Assembly (NCBI GenBank): GCA_026770585.1
Contig: MU646521.1
Span: 381,495-392,608 of the forward strand
From: Baffinella frigidus
Lineage: Eukaryota > Cryptophyceae > Cryptomonadales > Baffinellaceae
Direction: 5' to 3'
DNA length: 11,114 bases
Part shown: in pieces, positions 1 to 9,900 of the stretch
Layout of the letters: the number at the start of each line of letters is the position of its first letter
Position numbering within the stretch: the stretch's first letter is position 1
Notes under the pieces: generated by a model
What the model saw: only the letters and a program-made list of their open reading frames with translations
Database searches by the model: none
What the model was told of the DNA's origin: nothing
Made by a program: the position numbers and the translations under genes

Positions 1-51
<51 letters not shown>
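1..51. repeat. Poly-G homopolymer, 51 nt
   Basis: This is an uninterrupted run of 51 G at the window edge. It could be a genuine G-tract or a sequencing or assembly artefact at a contig end; the sequence alone cannot decide. Confidence 0.9.
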
Positions 52-52
<1 letters not shown>

Positions 53-143
53 GAGAGGAAAACCTCCCCGGTGTGAGGGGAGGAGGGGGAGAGTGAGGAG
101 GAGAGGTGGTACCCCTGCAGGGTGAATGGTCTAGGGGCTGCAC

Positions 144-213
144 CTGCGCGCCAGTGACAAACGGCTCGTTGACCGCGTTCGAGCCAGCTGGCGACCACCC
201 CGCCGTCAGCCGC
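144..213 (-). other. Exon-like block with splice-type edges
   Basis: On the minus strand this 70-nt stretch starts after GAACAG and ends CAG then GTGCAG, like the confirmed exons. It is open in two frames (AADGGVVASWLERG or RLTAGWSPAGSNAVNEPF). It could be a further exon of the same gene if exon 21 does not end it, or of a neighbouring gene. Confidence 0.3.
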
Positions 214-690
214 CTGTTCGGTTAGGAGTTAGAGTTTAGGGTTTAGGCGTCATTATAAGCCCTTAATCCTCTACGAGCCCGCTGGCGACCACCCCGCTGT
301 CAGCCGCCTGTTCGGTTAGGAGTTAGGGTTTACTTTGGGGTCGGGGTTACACCCAACCAAAGTAAAGGTTGGGGTTACACCCAACCGTCCCACGAGGGAG
401 ACACCACCCTGCTGTCAGCCGCCTGCTCGGTTAGGGTTTAGGGTTTCGGCGTCATTATACGCCCTTAATCCTCAAGGAATTCATCATTTGGACACCCCAA
501 AAGACGGAAGTCGTCATTTTACGCCCTCAATCCTCCCGGAACGCATCATTTCAAGCACTTAATGATCCAAGAACGCATCATTTTAAGCTGACGTTGTTCG
601 AGCCAGCCGGCGACCACCCCACCGTCAGCCGCCTGTTTTCGGATTCAGGGTTTAGGGTCCAGGTTTTAGTTTAGGGGTTGGGGTGTACAC

Positions 691-724
691 CCGGGCGTCC
701 CGCGAGGGAGACACCACCAGTCTC
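691..724 (-). other. Exon-like block, possible alternative tail exon
   Basis: This 34-nt stretch follows AAACAG and precedes GTGTAC. Joined to exon 21 at GACTGG through a GA donor, it would read GRLVVSPSRDAR. Its VVSPS coding part recurs near 375-400. Confidence 0.3.
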
Positions 725-876
725 CTGTTTCAGGGTCGACGGTGTAAGGTTCATGCAGAAGAGAGGTTCAGGGTGTAGGGTTCCACACGGTGGGCTGGAC
801 GGCTTTCATTCTAACAGGAATCGCGTTCACTTTCTCACCTATTTTCGCCCCTTCTGAGGACACACTAAGCCTTATT

Positions 877-934
877 TCAGCCCTTTCCCGGTACAAGCTT
901 AGGAGCAAGAGGGTGATCACTCCCAGTCGCCAGC
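877..934 (-). CDS. Exon 21: candidate C-terminal tail with stop
   Basis: The acceptor CTGAAG precedes GCTGGCGAC. In the required phase it reads LATGSDHPLAPKLVPGKG and a TGA stop at 879-877. The non-CAG acceptor and the nearby exon-like fragments at 691-724 and 144-213 mean the true tail could continue. One alternative splices from GACTGG here (a GA donor) to 724 and reads on as GRLVVSPSRDAR. Confidence 0.5.
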
Positions 935-3900
935 CTTCAGTTTGTTGACGGTTTGGGGTTCCGTGTTTGGGGTTTGGGGTTCGGGGTTTGGGGTTTGGGG
1001 TTTGGGGTGTGGGGTGTGGGGTTTGGGGTTTGGGGTTTGGTGTTTGGTGTTTGGTGTTTGGTGTTTGGTGTTTGGGGTTTTGGGGTTTTGGGGTTTGGGG
1101 TTCGGGGTTTGGGGTTTGGGGTTTGCCTCTTCCCGCGCGCGCGGAACCACCACACCTGGTTTGAGGTTTAGGGTTTAGAGTTTAGGGTTTTGGGTTTTGG
1201 GTTTTGGGTTTAGGGTTTAGGGTGCAGGGCTTAGGGATTAGGGTTTATGGTGTAGGGTTTAGGGATTAGGATTCAGGGTTTAGGCTTCAGGGTGTGTGGT
1301 TTGTGATGCGTGGTGCAAGGTTGGGGTTTCAGGGTGCAGGGTGTAGGGTGTAGGGTGTAGGGTGTTTCAGGGTGTAGGGTGTAGGGGTTACTGCGGCGGC
1401 GATGAGAAGGACAAACAGCACGCCGAAACTAGTAACAGTAAAATATCCGTGTAGTAGATTTCGTTGGCAGGAAAGGCATTGATCAATACACTCTCTGAGA
1501 TAAAACTCGCGTTCCGCACCCCCGTTAGGGGTCAGGTTGTAGGGTGTAGGGGTTACTGGCGGCGGCGATGAGAAGGACAAACAGCACGCCGCAAACTAGC
1601 AGGGTGCAGGGTGTAGGGTGTAGGGTGTTTCAGGGTGTAGGGTGTTTCAGGGTGTAGGGCGTAGGGGTTACTGCGGCGGCGATGAGCAGGACAAACAGCA
1701 CGCCCCCGATTGCGCCCCCGATGGCCCCGCCTAGCGTTTCGGGTTTCGGGTCAGGGTTCAGCGTTCTGTGTTTCGTGTTTAGGGTTCATGGTTCATGGTT
1801 CAAGGTTGATGGTTGATGGTTGATGGTTGATGGTTGATGGTTGATGGTGCATGGTGCATGGTTCATGGTTCATGGTTCAGTGTTCAGTATTCAGGGTTTA
1901 GGGTTGATGCCATGCCAACCACGAAGCTGGGTTAGGGTTTCCCGTAGAATTCGAAGGAGGGGGAGGGGCGTTATGGTTCAGGGTTTGGGGGTCAGGATTT
2001 CGGAACCTCCTCCTCCCAGCCAGGGGTCCAGTGACCCCCCCCTTCTCGTTTGGGGTTTGGGGTTTCGGGTCTAGGGTTTGGGGTTTGGGGTGTAGGGTGT
2101 AGGGTGTAGGGTTTGGGGTTTCAGCACCTCCTCCCTGGCCAGGATCGAGAGACTCCCCCTCCTCTTGCGCGGGCGGTGAAGCCACCTTTTGCGTCGCAGC
2201 CGCCGGCGCCGTGAGGACCTAACCAGGGGCAGCGTATAAAATCAGTACGTGATTTCGTGTATTTTCGTATAGTTTAGCACGCGATTTCACATGAGTTACG
2301 TATGATTTACTACGGGATTTTGTATGATCTAGTCCAGAGACCCCCTCCTCTTGCGCGGGCGGTGAAGCCACCTTTTGCGTCGCGGCTGCCGGGGCCGTGA
2401 GAACCTAACCGGGGGAAGCGAATACTTCAGTGCGTTATTTACAATGAGACCGGAAGTTAAGTTCCCTGTTGCGTGGTACAAATCAGTCAACCTTTGGTGT
2501 GAAAACGATGTGTCAACCCGACTGAGGCGGAGCTAGACCGTTGAGTCCGGGAGGCCCGCCGCGGCGAGGCAGACAGAGAGGGCGGTGGGGGATGATTGTA
2601 GAGAGAGAGAGAGCGAGAGAGAGGAGAGAGAGAGCGAGAGAGCGCGAGAGAGCGAGAGAGCGAGCGAGAGAGAGTGAGCGAGAGTGAGAGAGAGAGTGAG
2701 CGAGAGTGAGCGAGAGCGAGAGCGAGAGCGAGAGCGAGAGCGAGAGCGAAAGAGAGAGAACGAGAGAGATGGAGGGAGAGAGAGCGAGAGAGAGGGCGAG
2801 ACCGTAGCGTCCGGGAGGCCTTGGGCGGCGAGGCGGGCAGAGAGGGCGGCAGGGGATGAGAGCGCGGTCGCGAGGGAGGCGGCGTCATCGGCGGATGAGG
2901 CTTCGATGGCGCAGGAGACTTTGAGCAGTGATGCGCGGCGGCGCGTCTCGACGACTCCAGTGATCAGCACTAGCGCCACGTCCACGTCCGCCCTGGTTGA
3001 GGGTGTGGGCGTTAATCCGGGAACAGTTTCAATTAGGGCCCTAACTAAATTTAGTTATGGCCCTAAGTAAATTTAGTTAGGGCCCTAATTAAATTCAGTT
3101 AGGGTCCTAATTCAACGTGTTAGGGTGTGGGGGACGGGGTGTTACGCGAGGGCGATGGCGGTGCGGAAGGAGACTTGCAAAGCTGGCGTGAACGCCGCGG
3201 CCGTCAGCGGGAGCCCGACCTGCGAACGGTGTTTTATTTACTACGGGGCGCGTCCTAATAGTGTTTTATTTAGTACGAGGCGCGTCCTAATAGTGTTATT
3301 TAATACGGGGCGCGTCCCAATAGTGTTTTATTTAGTACGAGGCGCGTCCTCAGCGGGAGCCCGATCTGCCGGGGGGGTTAGCGTGTGGGGGTTAAGGTTT
3401 GGGGTTTGGGGGTAAGGGTTTGGCGAGTAAAACGACGCAATATAAAACAGGAAAGAGCGCGAGACCTCGATTGTCACGAAGTTCTCAGCGTTGCTGTCTC
3501 CAGCGACTATTCAAAAGTTGACATGACACTTTGGGTGTGCGGTACAAACACGTCAACTTTCGAAGAGGACAGACCTCGATCGTGACAAAGTTCTCGCTGG
3601 TCGGCGTCGCCGTCTCCACCTTCACCGCCGCCGGAGCAGGCGTCGTGCCGACCACAACCACTCCCGGGGCAGGAGTCGTCGCAACCACCGCCGGTTTCAC
3701 CGTCGTCTGCACAGCCGCGGGAGAAGCTGTCGTTTGGGCGGCTGCTGCGAGGGTAGGAGTCGTTTCGGCGATACCCGCAGGGGCAGCTGTCGGTTCGGCA
3801 ACCGCACCCGCGACCGTCGTTTTGGCAGCAGCGGGGGGCGTCTCGGGAGGGGTCGTGGTGGGGTGAGAGGCGTGTTCGGTCGCCGGTTCAGGCGTTGACG

Positions 3901-6900
3901 TCGTCGGGGCAGGCGCGTCTGGGGTGGTGGTGCGCGTCGTCTGCTCTGGAGTCGTGGGAGGCGTGCTAGTCGTTGTCTGAGGCGCTGGAGTAGTGCTAGT
4001 CGTCTCCTGAGGCGCTGGAGTCGTGGTGCTTGTCGTAGCCGGAGGAGTCGTGGTGCTTGTCGTAGCTGTAGGAGTGGTTGTGCTCGTGGTTGTGAGCGCC
4101 GGTGTTGTGGTCGACGTTTCGGCCTGTTTGGGGTTTGGGGTTTGGGGTTTGGGGTTTGGGGGTATGGGGTTTGGGGTTTGGGGTTTGGGGTTTGGGGTTT
4201 GGGGATGGGGGTTTGAGGTTTGGGGTTTGGGTGTTAGGGTTTAGGGTTTAGGGTTTAGGGTTTAGGGTTTAGGGGTTGTTTAAGGTGTAGGATTTGGGGT
4301 TTAGGGTTTAGGGTGTGGGGTTAAGGGTTTAGGGTTAAGGGTTTAGGGTTAAGGGTTTAGGGTTTAGGGTTTAGGGTTTAGGGTTCAGGGTTTAGGGTTC
4401 AGGGTGTGGGGTTTAGGGTTTGGGGTTTAGTTAGGTTTTGTGTCAGGGTTTAGTTAGAGTTTAGGGTTTAGGGTTTGGGGTTTAGGGTTTAGGGTTTAGG
4501 GTTCAGTGTTTGGGGTTTAGGGTTTAGGGTTTAGGGTTTAGGGTTTAGGGTTTAGGGTTTAGGGTTTAGGGTATAGTTAGGGTTTTTTGTCAGGGTTTAG
4601 TTAGGGTTGAGGGGCTACCGTCGCGTTGGCGCTCGTGACTACGAAACTCGTCAGGTGCGAACACGCGCACGTCTAGGGGTTGTTTAAGGTGTAGGATTTG
4701 GGGTTTAGGGTTTAGGGTGTGGAGTGAAGGGTTTAGGGTTAAGGGTTAAGGGTTTAGGGTTTAGGGTTCAGGGTTTGGGCTATAGGGTTTAGGGTTTAGT
4801 TAAGATTTTTTGTCAGGGTTTAGTTAGGGTTTAGGGTTCAGGGTTTGGGGTATAGGGTTTAGGGTTTAGTTGGTTTTTTTTGTCAGGGTTTAGTTAGGGT
4901 TGAGGGGCTACCGTCGCGTTGGCGCTCGTGACTACGAAACTCGTCAGGTGCGAACAGGAGCACGTCACGTACCTGCTTTCGGGTCTGCCGTTGAGGTTTT
5001 AGGCTCTCGGGTTTAGGAAAAAGAGGAATAGGGAAAAGAGGAATAGGAATTAGGCTGGTCGAGAGAACAGGTGAATATGGTTTCGGGTTTCGGGTCTCGG
5101 GTATCGGGTTTCGGGTTTCGGGATTAGGGTGTAGGGTTTCGGGTCTTGGGTTTTGGGTTTAGGGTTTATACCCCTCCGCTTCCGGGGTTTCGAACGTGAG
5201 ACACCCGTCTGGGAGGTACAGGCCTCGTTGGAGTTTGGTGTTTGATGTTTCGGGTTTCGGGTTTGGAGTTTAGGGCATGGGGTTTGGGTACCCCTCCGCT
5301 TCCGGGCTTTCGATCGTGAGACACCCGTCTGGGAGGTACGCCTCCGCATCTTCGTCGAAGTATCTGCGAACAAGGCTCCGTCATTCCACGCAACAGTGCA
5401 AGTCCGACCTGGGAAAACAAGTCAGTTCACACTGAATTTGTACCAACTTTCCGAAATTTCGATTTTTCTCAGGGGAGAATGTCAACTTATGAACTTTCAC
5501 CCCCCCTGGATTCCAGGGTTTTTCCTGTAAGCCAGTTGGCTCTACGCTCTTGCGCGGTTGTTTGTACTGCGGATCGGCCACTTTGGGAGAGAGGGCCGTG
5601 GTAAGGGCACGAATGAAAGTCAATTTCGCTTAGATGGGCAGGAAAGACTGAACGAAAGGTCGAGGACGTCGTCAGCCTCGTCGAAGTACCTGTTAACGGG
5701 TTATATTCAGGGTCCATTTCCGCCCTGACGCGCCTGATTCCCGACCCCTCGTCAAGGGATTTCCCTGATCGGTAACGCTCCAATAACCCCTCAGGGTTTG
5801 GTGTTTGGGGTTTGGGGTTTGGGGTTTGGAGTTTAGGGTTTGGGGTTTGGGGTTTGGGGTTTTGAGTACCTGCACTGCGGGACGAGCCTGGCGCGATCAT
5901 AACCTGTTTCAGGGTTTGGGATTCAGGGTTTCGGGTTTATGATTTCGGGTTTCGGGTTTATGGTTTCGGGTTTCGGGTTTATGGTCCCGGGTTCCAGGTT
6001 CCGGGTTTCGGGTTTCGGGATTAGGGCGTTGGTACCGCCGCAGAGGCGCTCGGGTTTCGGGGTTTGGGTTTATGGTTTCGGGTTTCGGGTTTCGTGATTA
6101 GGGTTTCGGGTTTCGGGATTCGGGATTCGGGTTTCGGGATTAGGGATTATGATTGTCACCGCCGCAGAGGCGCGAGAAGTCGAAGGGGATCGAAATGTTG
6201 ATCGATTCAGAGGATGACAGTTCCGAGACCGATACGTCGCGCCCAGCCTGGTTTTGGGTTTTCGGATTTTCAGGGTTTCGGCGCTGTAGGGTTTGGGGTT
6301 TCGGGTTTGTTATGTTGATCAACGTTTCGGAGGGGAATCCCGACCCGCCTGGGTTGCGGTTTGGGGTTTGGGGTGTGGGGTTTGGGGTGTAGGGTGTAGG
6401 GGTTGGGGTTCAGGGTTTAGGGATTATAGATCAGGGTGTAGGGTTTGGGGTTGAGGTGTTAGGGTGTAGAAGTTTAGGGTGTGGGGTTGGGTAAGGTTCC
6501 AGATTTTAGGCAGTAGGTTTTAGAGTTGATGGGGTTAGGTTGTAGGGTGCAGGGTGTAAGGTTTTAGGGTGTAGGGTGTATGGGTACCTGAAGGATCTCG
6601 AGGTGGACCACTTGGCTGATCGGCTCGAGGCCTCCAAGGGACGGAGGGTCTGATGTAGCCCCGAATAGCACCTGGTACGAGACGAAACTGGTGTTAGCTT
6701 TTCGGGGTTCGGGTCCAGAGTTCAAAACCTGGACCAGACAATAGAGGGTTTACGCCGATCATCGACAAGCGAGCCTGGTTTAGGGTTTTTGGTTTAGGGT
6801 TTAGGGTTTAGGGTTTAGGGTTTAGGGTTTAGGGTTTAGGGCTTAGGGCTTAGGGTTTAGGGTTTATGATTTAAGGTTTGGGGTTTAAGGTTTAGGGTTT

Positions 6901-9900
6901 GGGGTTTAGAGTTTGGTTTAGGGTTTAGGGTTTAGGGTTTATGGGTTGGAGGTGAGGAGTGCAGGGTTTACGGTTGTGCGCGACGATAAACGGTTTAGGG
7001 TTTAGGGTGTAGGGTTTAGGGTTTAGGGTGTAGGGTTTAGAGTGTAGGGTGTAGGGTGTCAGGTGTAGGGTGTAGGGTGTCAGGTGTCAGGTGTAGGGTG
7101 TAGGGTGCAGGGTGTCAGGTGTAGGGTGTAGAGTGTCGGGTGTCGGGTGTCAGGTGTAGGGTGTCAGGTGTCAGGTGTCAGGTGTAGGGTGTAGGGTGCA
7201 GGGTGTCAGGTGTAGGGTGTAGAGTGTCGGGTGTCGGGTGTCAGGTGCAGGGCAGAAGCGCACCTGCACCGCCGCGTCACCGAGCTGCTCCGCCAAGTGC
7301 TCAACCAGACTCCACGGGAGCGAGTAGCCAACCTCCCCCCCGTTCCCGGAGAGGGACAGATGCTTCCGCACGCCGACGATTTCTCGGAGCGGCGCCGAGA
7401 GGACGACGAGAGACGATGCGTTCGCTTTCATCTCCACCTGAGTTAGAGTGTTTTGGGTTCAGGTTCGGTGGTTGGGGGTTGGGGGTTTGGTTGGGGTTTG
7501 GGGTTTGGGGTTTAGGCACCTGCGGCTGTCCCGCCACCATCCCCGCGGCTGTCATTTTGTTCACCGCGCGCAGCCCCCTGTGTTCGGGTTTCGGGTTTCG
7601 GGTTTCGGGTTTCGGGTTTCGGATTTCGTGTTTCGTGTTTCGTGTTTCGGGATTCGGATTTCGTGTTTCGTGTTTCGTGTTTCGTGTTTCGTGTTTCGTG
7701 TTTCGTGTTTCGTGTTTTGTGTTTCGTGTTTTTCATGTTTCGTGTTTCGTGTTTCGTGTTTCGTTTTTCGTTTTTCGTTTTTCGTTTTTTTGTGTTTCGG
7801 GTGCAGGGCTTAGGCGTTCGGGCCAAACACAATGATCACACCAGGGATGAAGGTTTCGGAATGAGGAGGGGCACCGGTTCATGGCCTTGAGCATCGCTGC
7901 GGCGCCCGGGGCGGTCGAGTCCCTGCCCCCCTCCGAGCACACAGAGTGCGCGGCGAGCGCGCGCCCTGGGGTGGGGATTTCGTGTTTAGTGTTTAGTTTT
8001 CATAGGAAAACTTCAAACTTTGAGGTGGGTTTAGCTACGGAATTTCCTACCGTAGGAAGTAGACAATTCCGTAGGGCCATGGGACTAATTTGGTTTTTAG
8101 TCCTATGGCCCTACGGAATTGTCTACTTCCTACGGTAGGAAATTCCGTGGCTAAACCCACCTCAAAGTTCGAAGTTTTACGACTAATTTAGTATTTTCTG
8201 TTTAGTGTTTAGTGTAGGGTTCGGACAACGCAGGGATCAGCGATCCAGGAACCTTCAAGCGTGGGGTTGCGTGTTGAGGATTTAGTGAGGGGTGAGGGTT
8301 TGGGGTGTACCGAGGAGCTCGGACGCGTGTGCGGCGCACGCGCCCGACATGCTCGCGACTGCGGAGTTACCCGCCTCGACGAGCGTGATGGCGAGGGAGA
8401 CCACTTCGTCGAGCGCCTCCTCTGAGAGCGCCTGCTTTCGCGTTCCGCGTTCAGCATTTTGGGTAGTGTCGGGTACAGGGTTTCGATTTCGGGTGTCGGG
8501 TTTCGGGTTTCGTGGATAGGGATCAGGGATCAGGGTTTATGGACCAGGGCTTAGGGTTTAGGGCGTGGGGGTTAGCAGGGCTTAGGGTTTAGGGGGCTGC
8601 GGGTTTAGGGTGTAGGGGTTGGAAGGGCTGCGAGTTTAGGGTGTAGGGGTTAGAAGGGCTTAGGGAGTAGGGGTTCGACCCCAGCGCGCGACTTGGCGCC
8701 CACCGCCATGACCGAGAGCGTCTCGCACACGTACCTGCAACACCACACCAAGTGCGGTCAGGATTTTGGGTTTTGGGTTTTGCGTTGTGGGTTGTGGGTT
8801 CTGTGTTTTGGGTTTGGGGTTTGTTTTTTTTGGTTTGGGGTTAGGGTTTAGAGTTTAGCAGGGTTTCGGGTATCAGGTTTCGGGTATCAGGTTTCGGGTT
8901 TGATGTTTCGGGTTGGGGTTTGGAGTGCAGGGTTTCGCAGGGTGCGGACCCTTTGGTGAGGCCTGCGGCATCCTCGGGTTGTGGGTTTTGGGTTTTTGTT
9001 TTTGTTTTTTTTGGTTCTGGGTTCTGGGTTCTGGGTTTTGGGTTTTGGGTTTGTAATGTTTCGATTTTGGGAGGGTTCAGGGCTTCTGGTTTCGGGTTTC
9101 GCAGGGTGCGTACCCTTTGGTGAGGCCTGCGGCATCCTCGAGCGTGTGTTTCACCCTTTTGAATTCAAAAGGGTCAAGTAGGCGGCGTGTGTAGGGGGGA
9201 GGGAGGAGGGAGGAGGGAGGAGGGAGGAGGGAGGATGGAGGAGGGAAAAGGGAGGAGGGAGGAGGAGAGGAGGGAAAAGGGAGAAGGGAGGAGGAGAGGA
9301 GGGAGGAGGGATGAGGGAGGAGGGAGGAGGGAGGAGGGAGGAGGGAGAAGGGAGGAGGGAGGAGGAGAGGAGAGAGGAGGGATGAGGGAGGAGGGAGGAG
9401 GAGAGGAGGGAAAAGGGAGAAGGGAGGAGGAGAGGAGGGAGGAGGGAGGATGGAGAGGAGGGAGGAGGGGATGCGGGGATGAGGGGAGGAGGGGAGAGAG
9501 GAGAGGAGTACCCTTGGTCTGGAGTTGGGAGTTTCTGGTTTCTGGTTTCTGGTTTCTGGTTTCTGGTTTCTGGTTTTTGGTGTAGGGTGAAGGGTGTAGG
9601 CACCCTTCAGTGAGGCCTGCGGCGTCCTCGAGCGAGCGGGCCGCCGTGGCGACCACCGAGAGCACCTCCCCCCTCCTCACGCCCGCGTCCGATGGTTGCT
9701 GCTCCTCCAACTCCAGGAGGAGTGTTGAGGCGATCTGGTTGACCAGACCCTGGTTTCGGGCTTCGGGTTCAGGGCTTCGGGTGTAGGGCTTCGGTTGTAG
9801 GGTTTCGGGTTTCGGGTTCCGGGTTCCGGGTTCCGGGTTCCGGGTTCCGGGTTTCGGGTTCCGGGTTCCGGGTTCCGGGTTTCGGGCTCGGGTCCTCCAG

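Larger units (their letters stand above)
52..876. repeat. 3' flank with four copies of a degenerate unit
   Basis: This region holds no clear gene. A block reading GGCGACCACCCCGCCGTCAG and then CCGCCTGTTCGG recurs at 176-230, 273-325, 401-435 and 596-643. A second unit, GGCGTCATTATAAGCCCTTA, occurs at 246-270, 448-473 and more diverged near 511-535. Short TTTAGGG tracts separate them. On the minus strand each first-type unit carries an AG acceptor-like edge (CAG then GCGGCTGAC). Around 375-400 and 690-716 is a further pair encoding VVSPS in one frame. Confidence 0.7.

Noticed and set aside
1329-1580. Minus-strand frame with RECIDQCLSCQ and a hydrophobic end
   Set aside because: The hydrophobic end is a duplicated piece of the TM exon and the Cys part lies in the unique island of the intron. 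There is no splice-consistent way to include it with confidence.
2684-3070. Arg/Glu-rich frame on the + strand
   Set aside because: It is the translation of the GAGAGC simple repeat plus the antisense of exon 17.
3531-4244. Val/Ala-rich open frames on the + strand
   Set aside because: They are the antisense of the Thr/Pro-rich exon 15; the minus reading joins neighbouring exons in frame and the + reading does not.
4229-4600. A chromosome-end telomere
   Set aside because: TTTAGGG runs are long here but flanked on both sides by exons of the same gene and full of variants, so this is interstitial, not terminal.
5487-5900. 137-codon minus-strand frame spanning 5487-5900
   Set aside because: It reads through TTTGGGG repeat and the non-repeat insert, and does not maintain the GPS frame. 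The GPS logic requires splicing from 5870 to 5363.
7000-7250. CRISPR-like regular repeats
   Set aside because: Units are contiguous heptamers without unique spacers, in a eukaryotic intron context.
7203-7835. 210-codon open frame on the + strand
   Set aside because: It is mostly FRVSCFVFRVS, the translation of TTTCGTG repeats, and its 5' part is antisense to exon 9. It has no independent domain.
9174-9710. 178-codon open frame on the minus strand rich in Ser/Pro/Leu
   Set aside because: The upper part is exon 4 in frame, but the remainder is translated GGGAGGA repeat inside the intron; there is no sign that it is coding.
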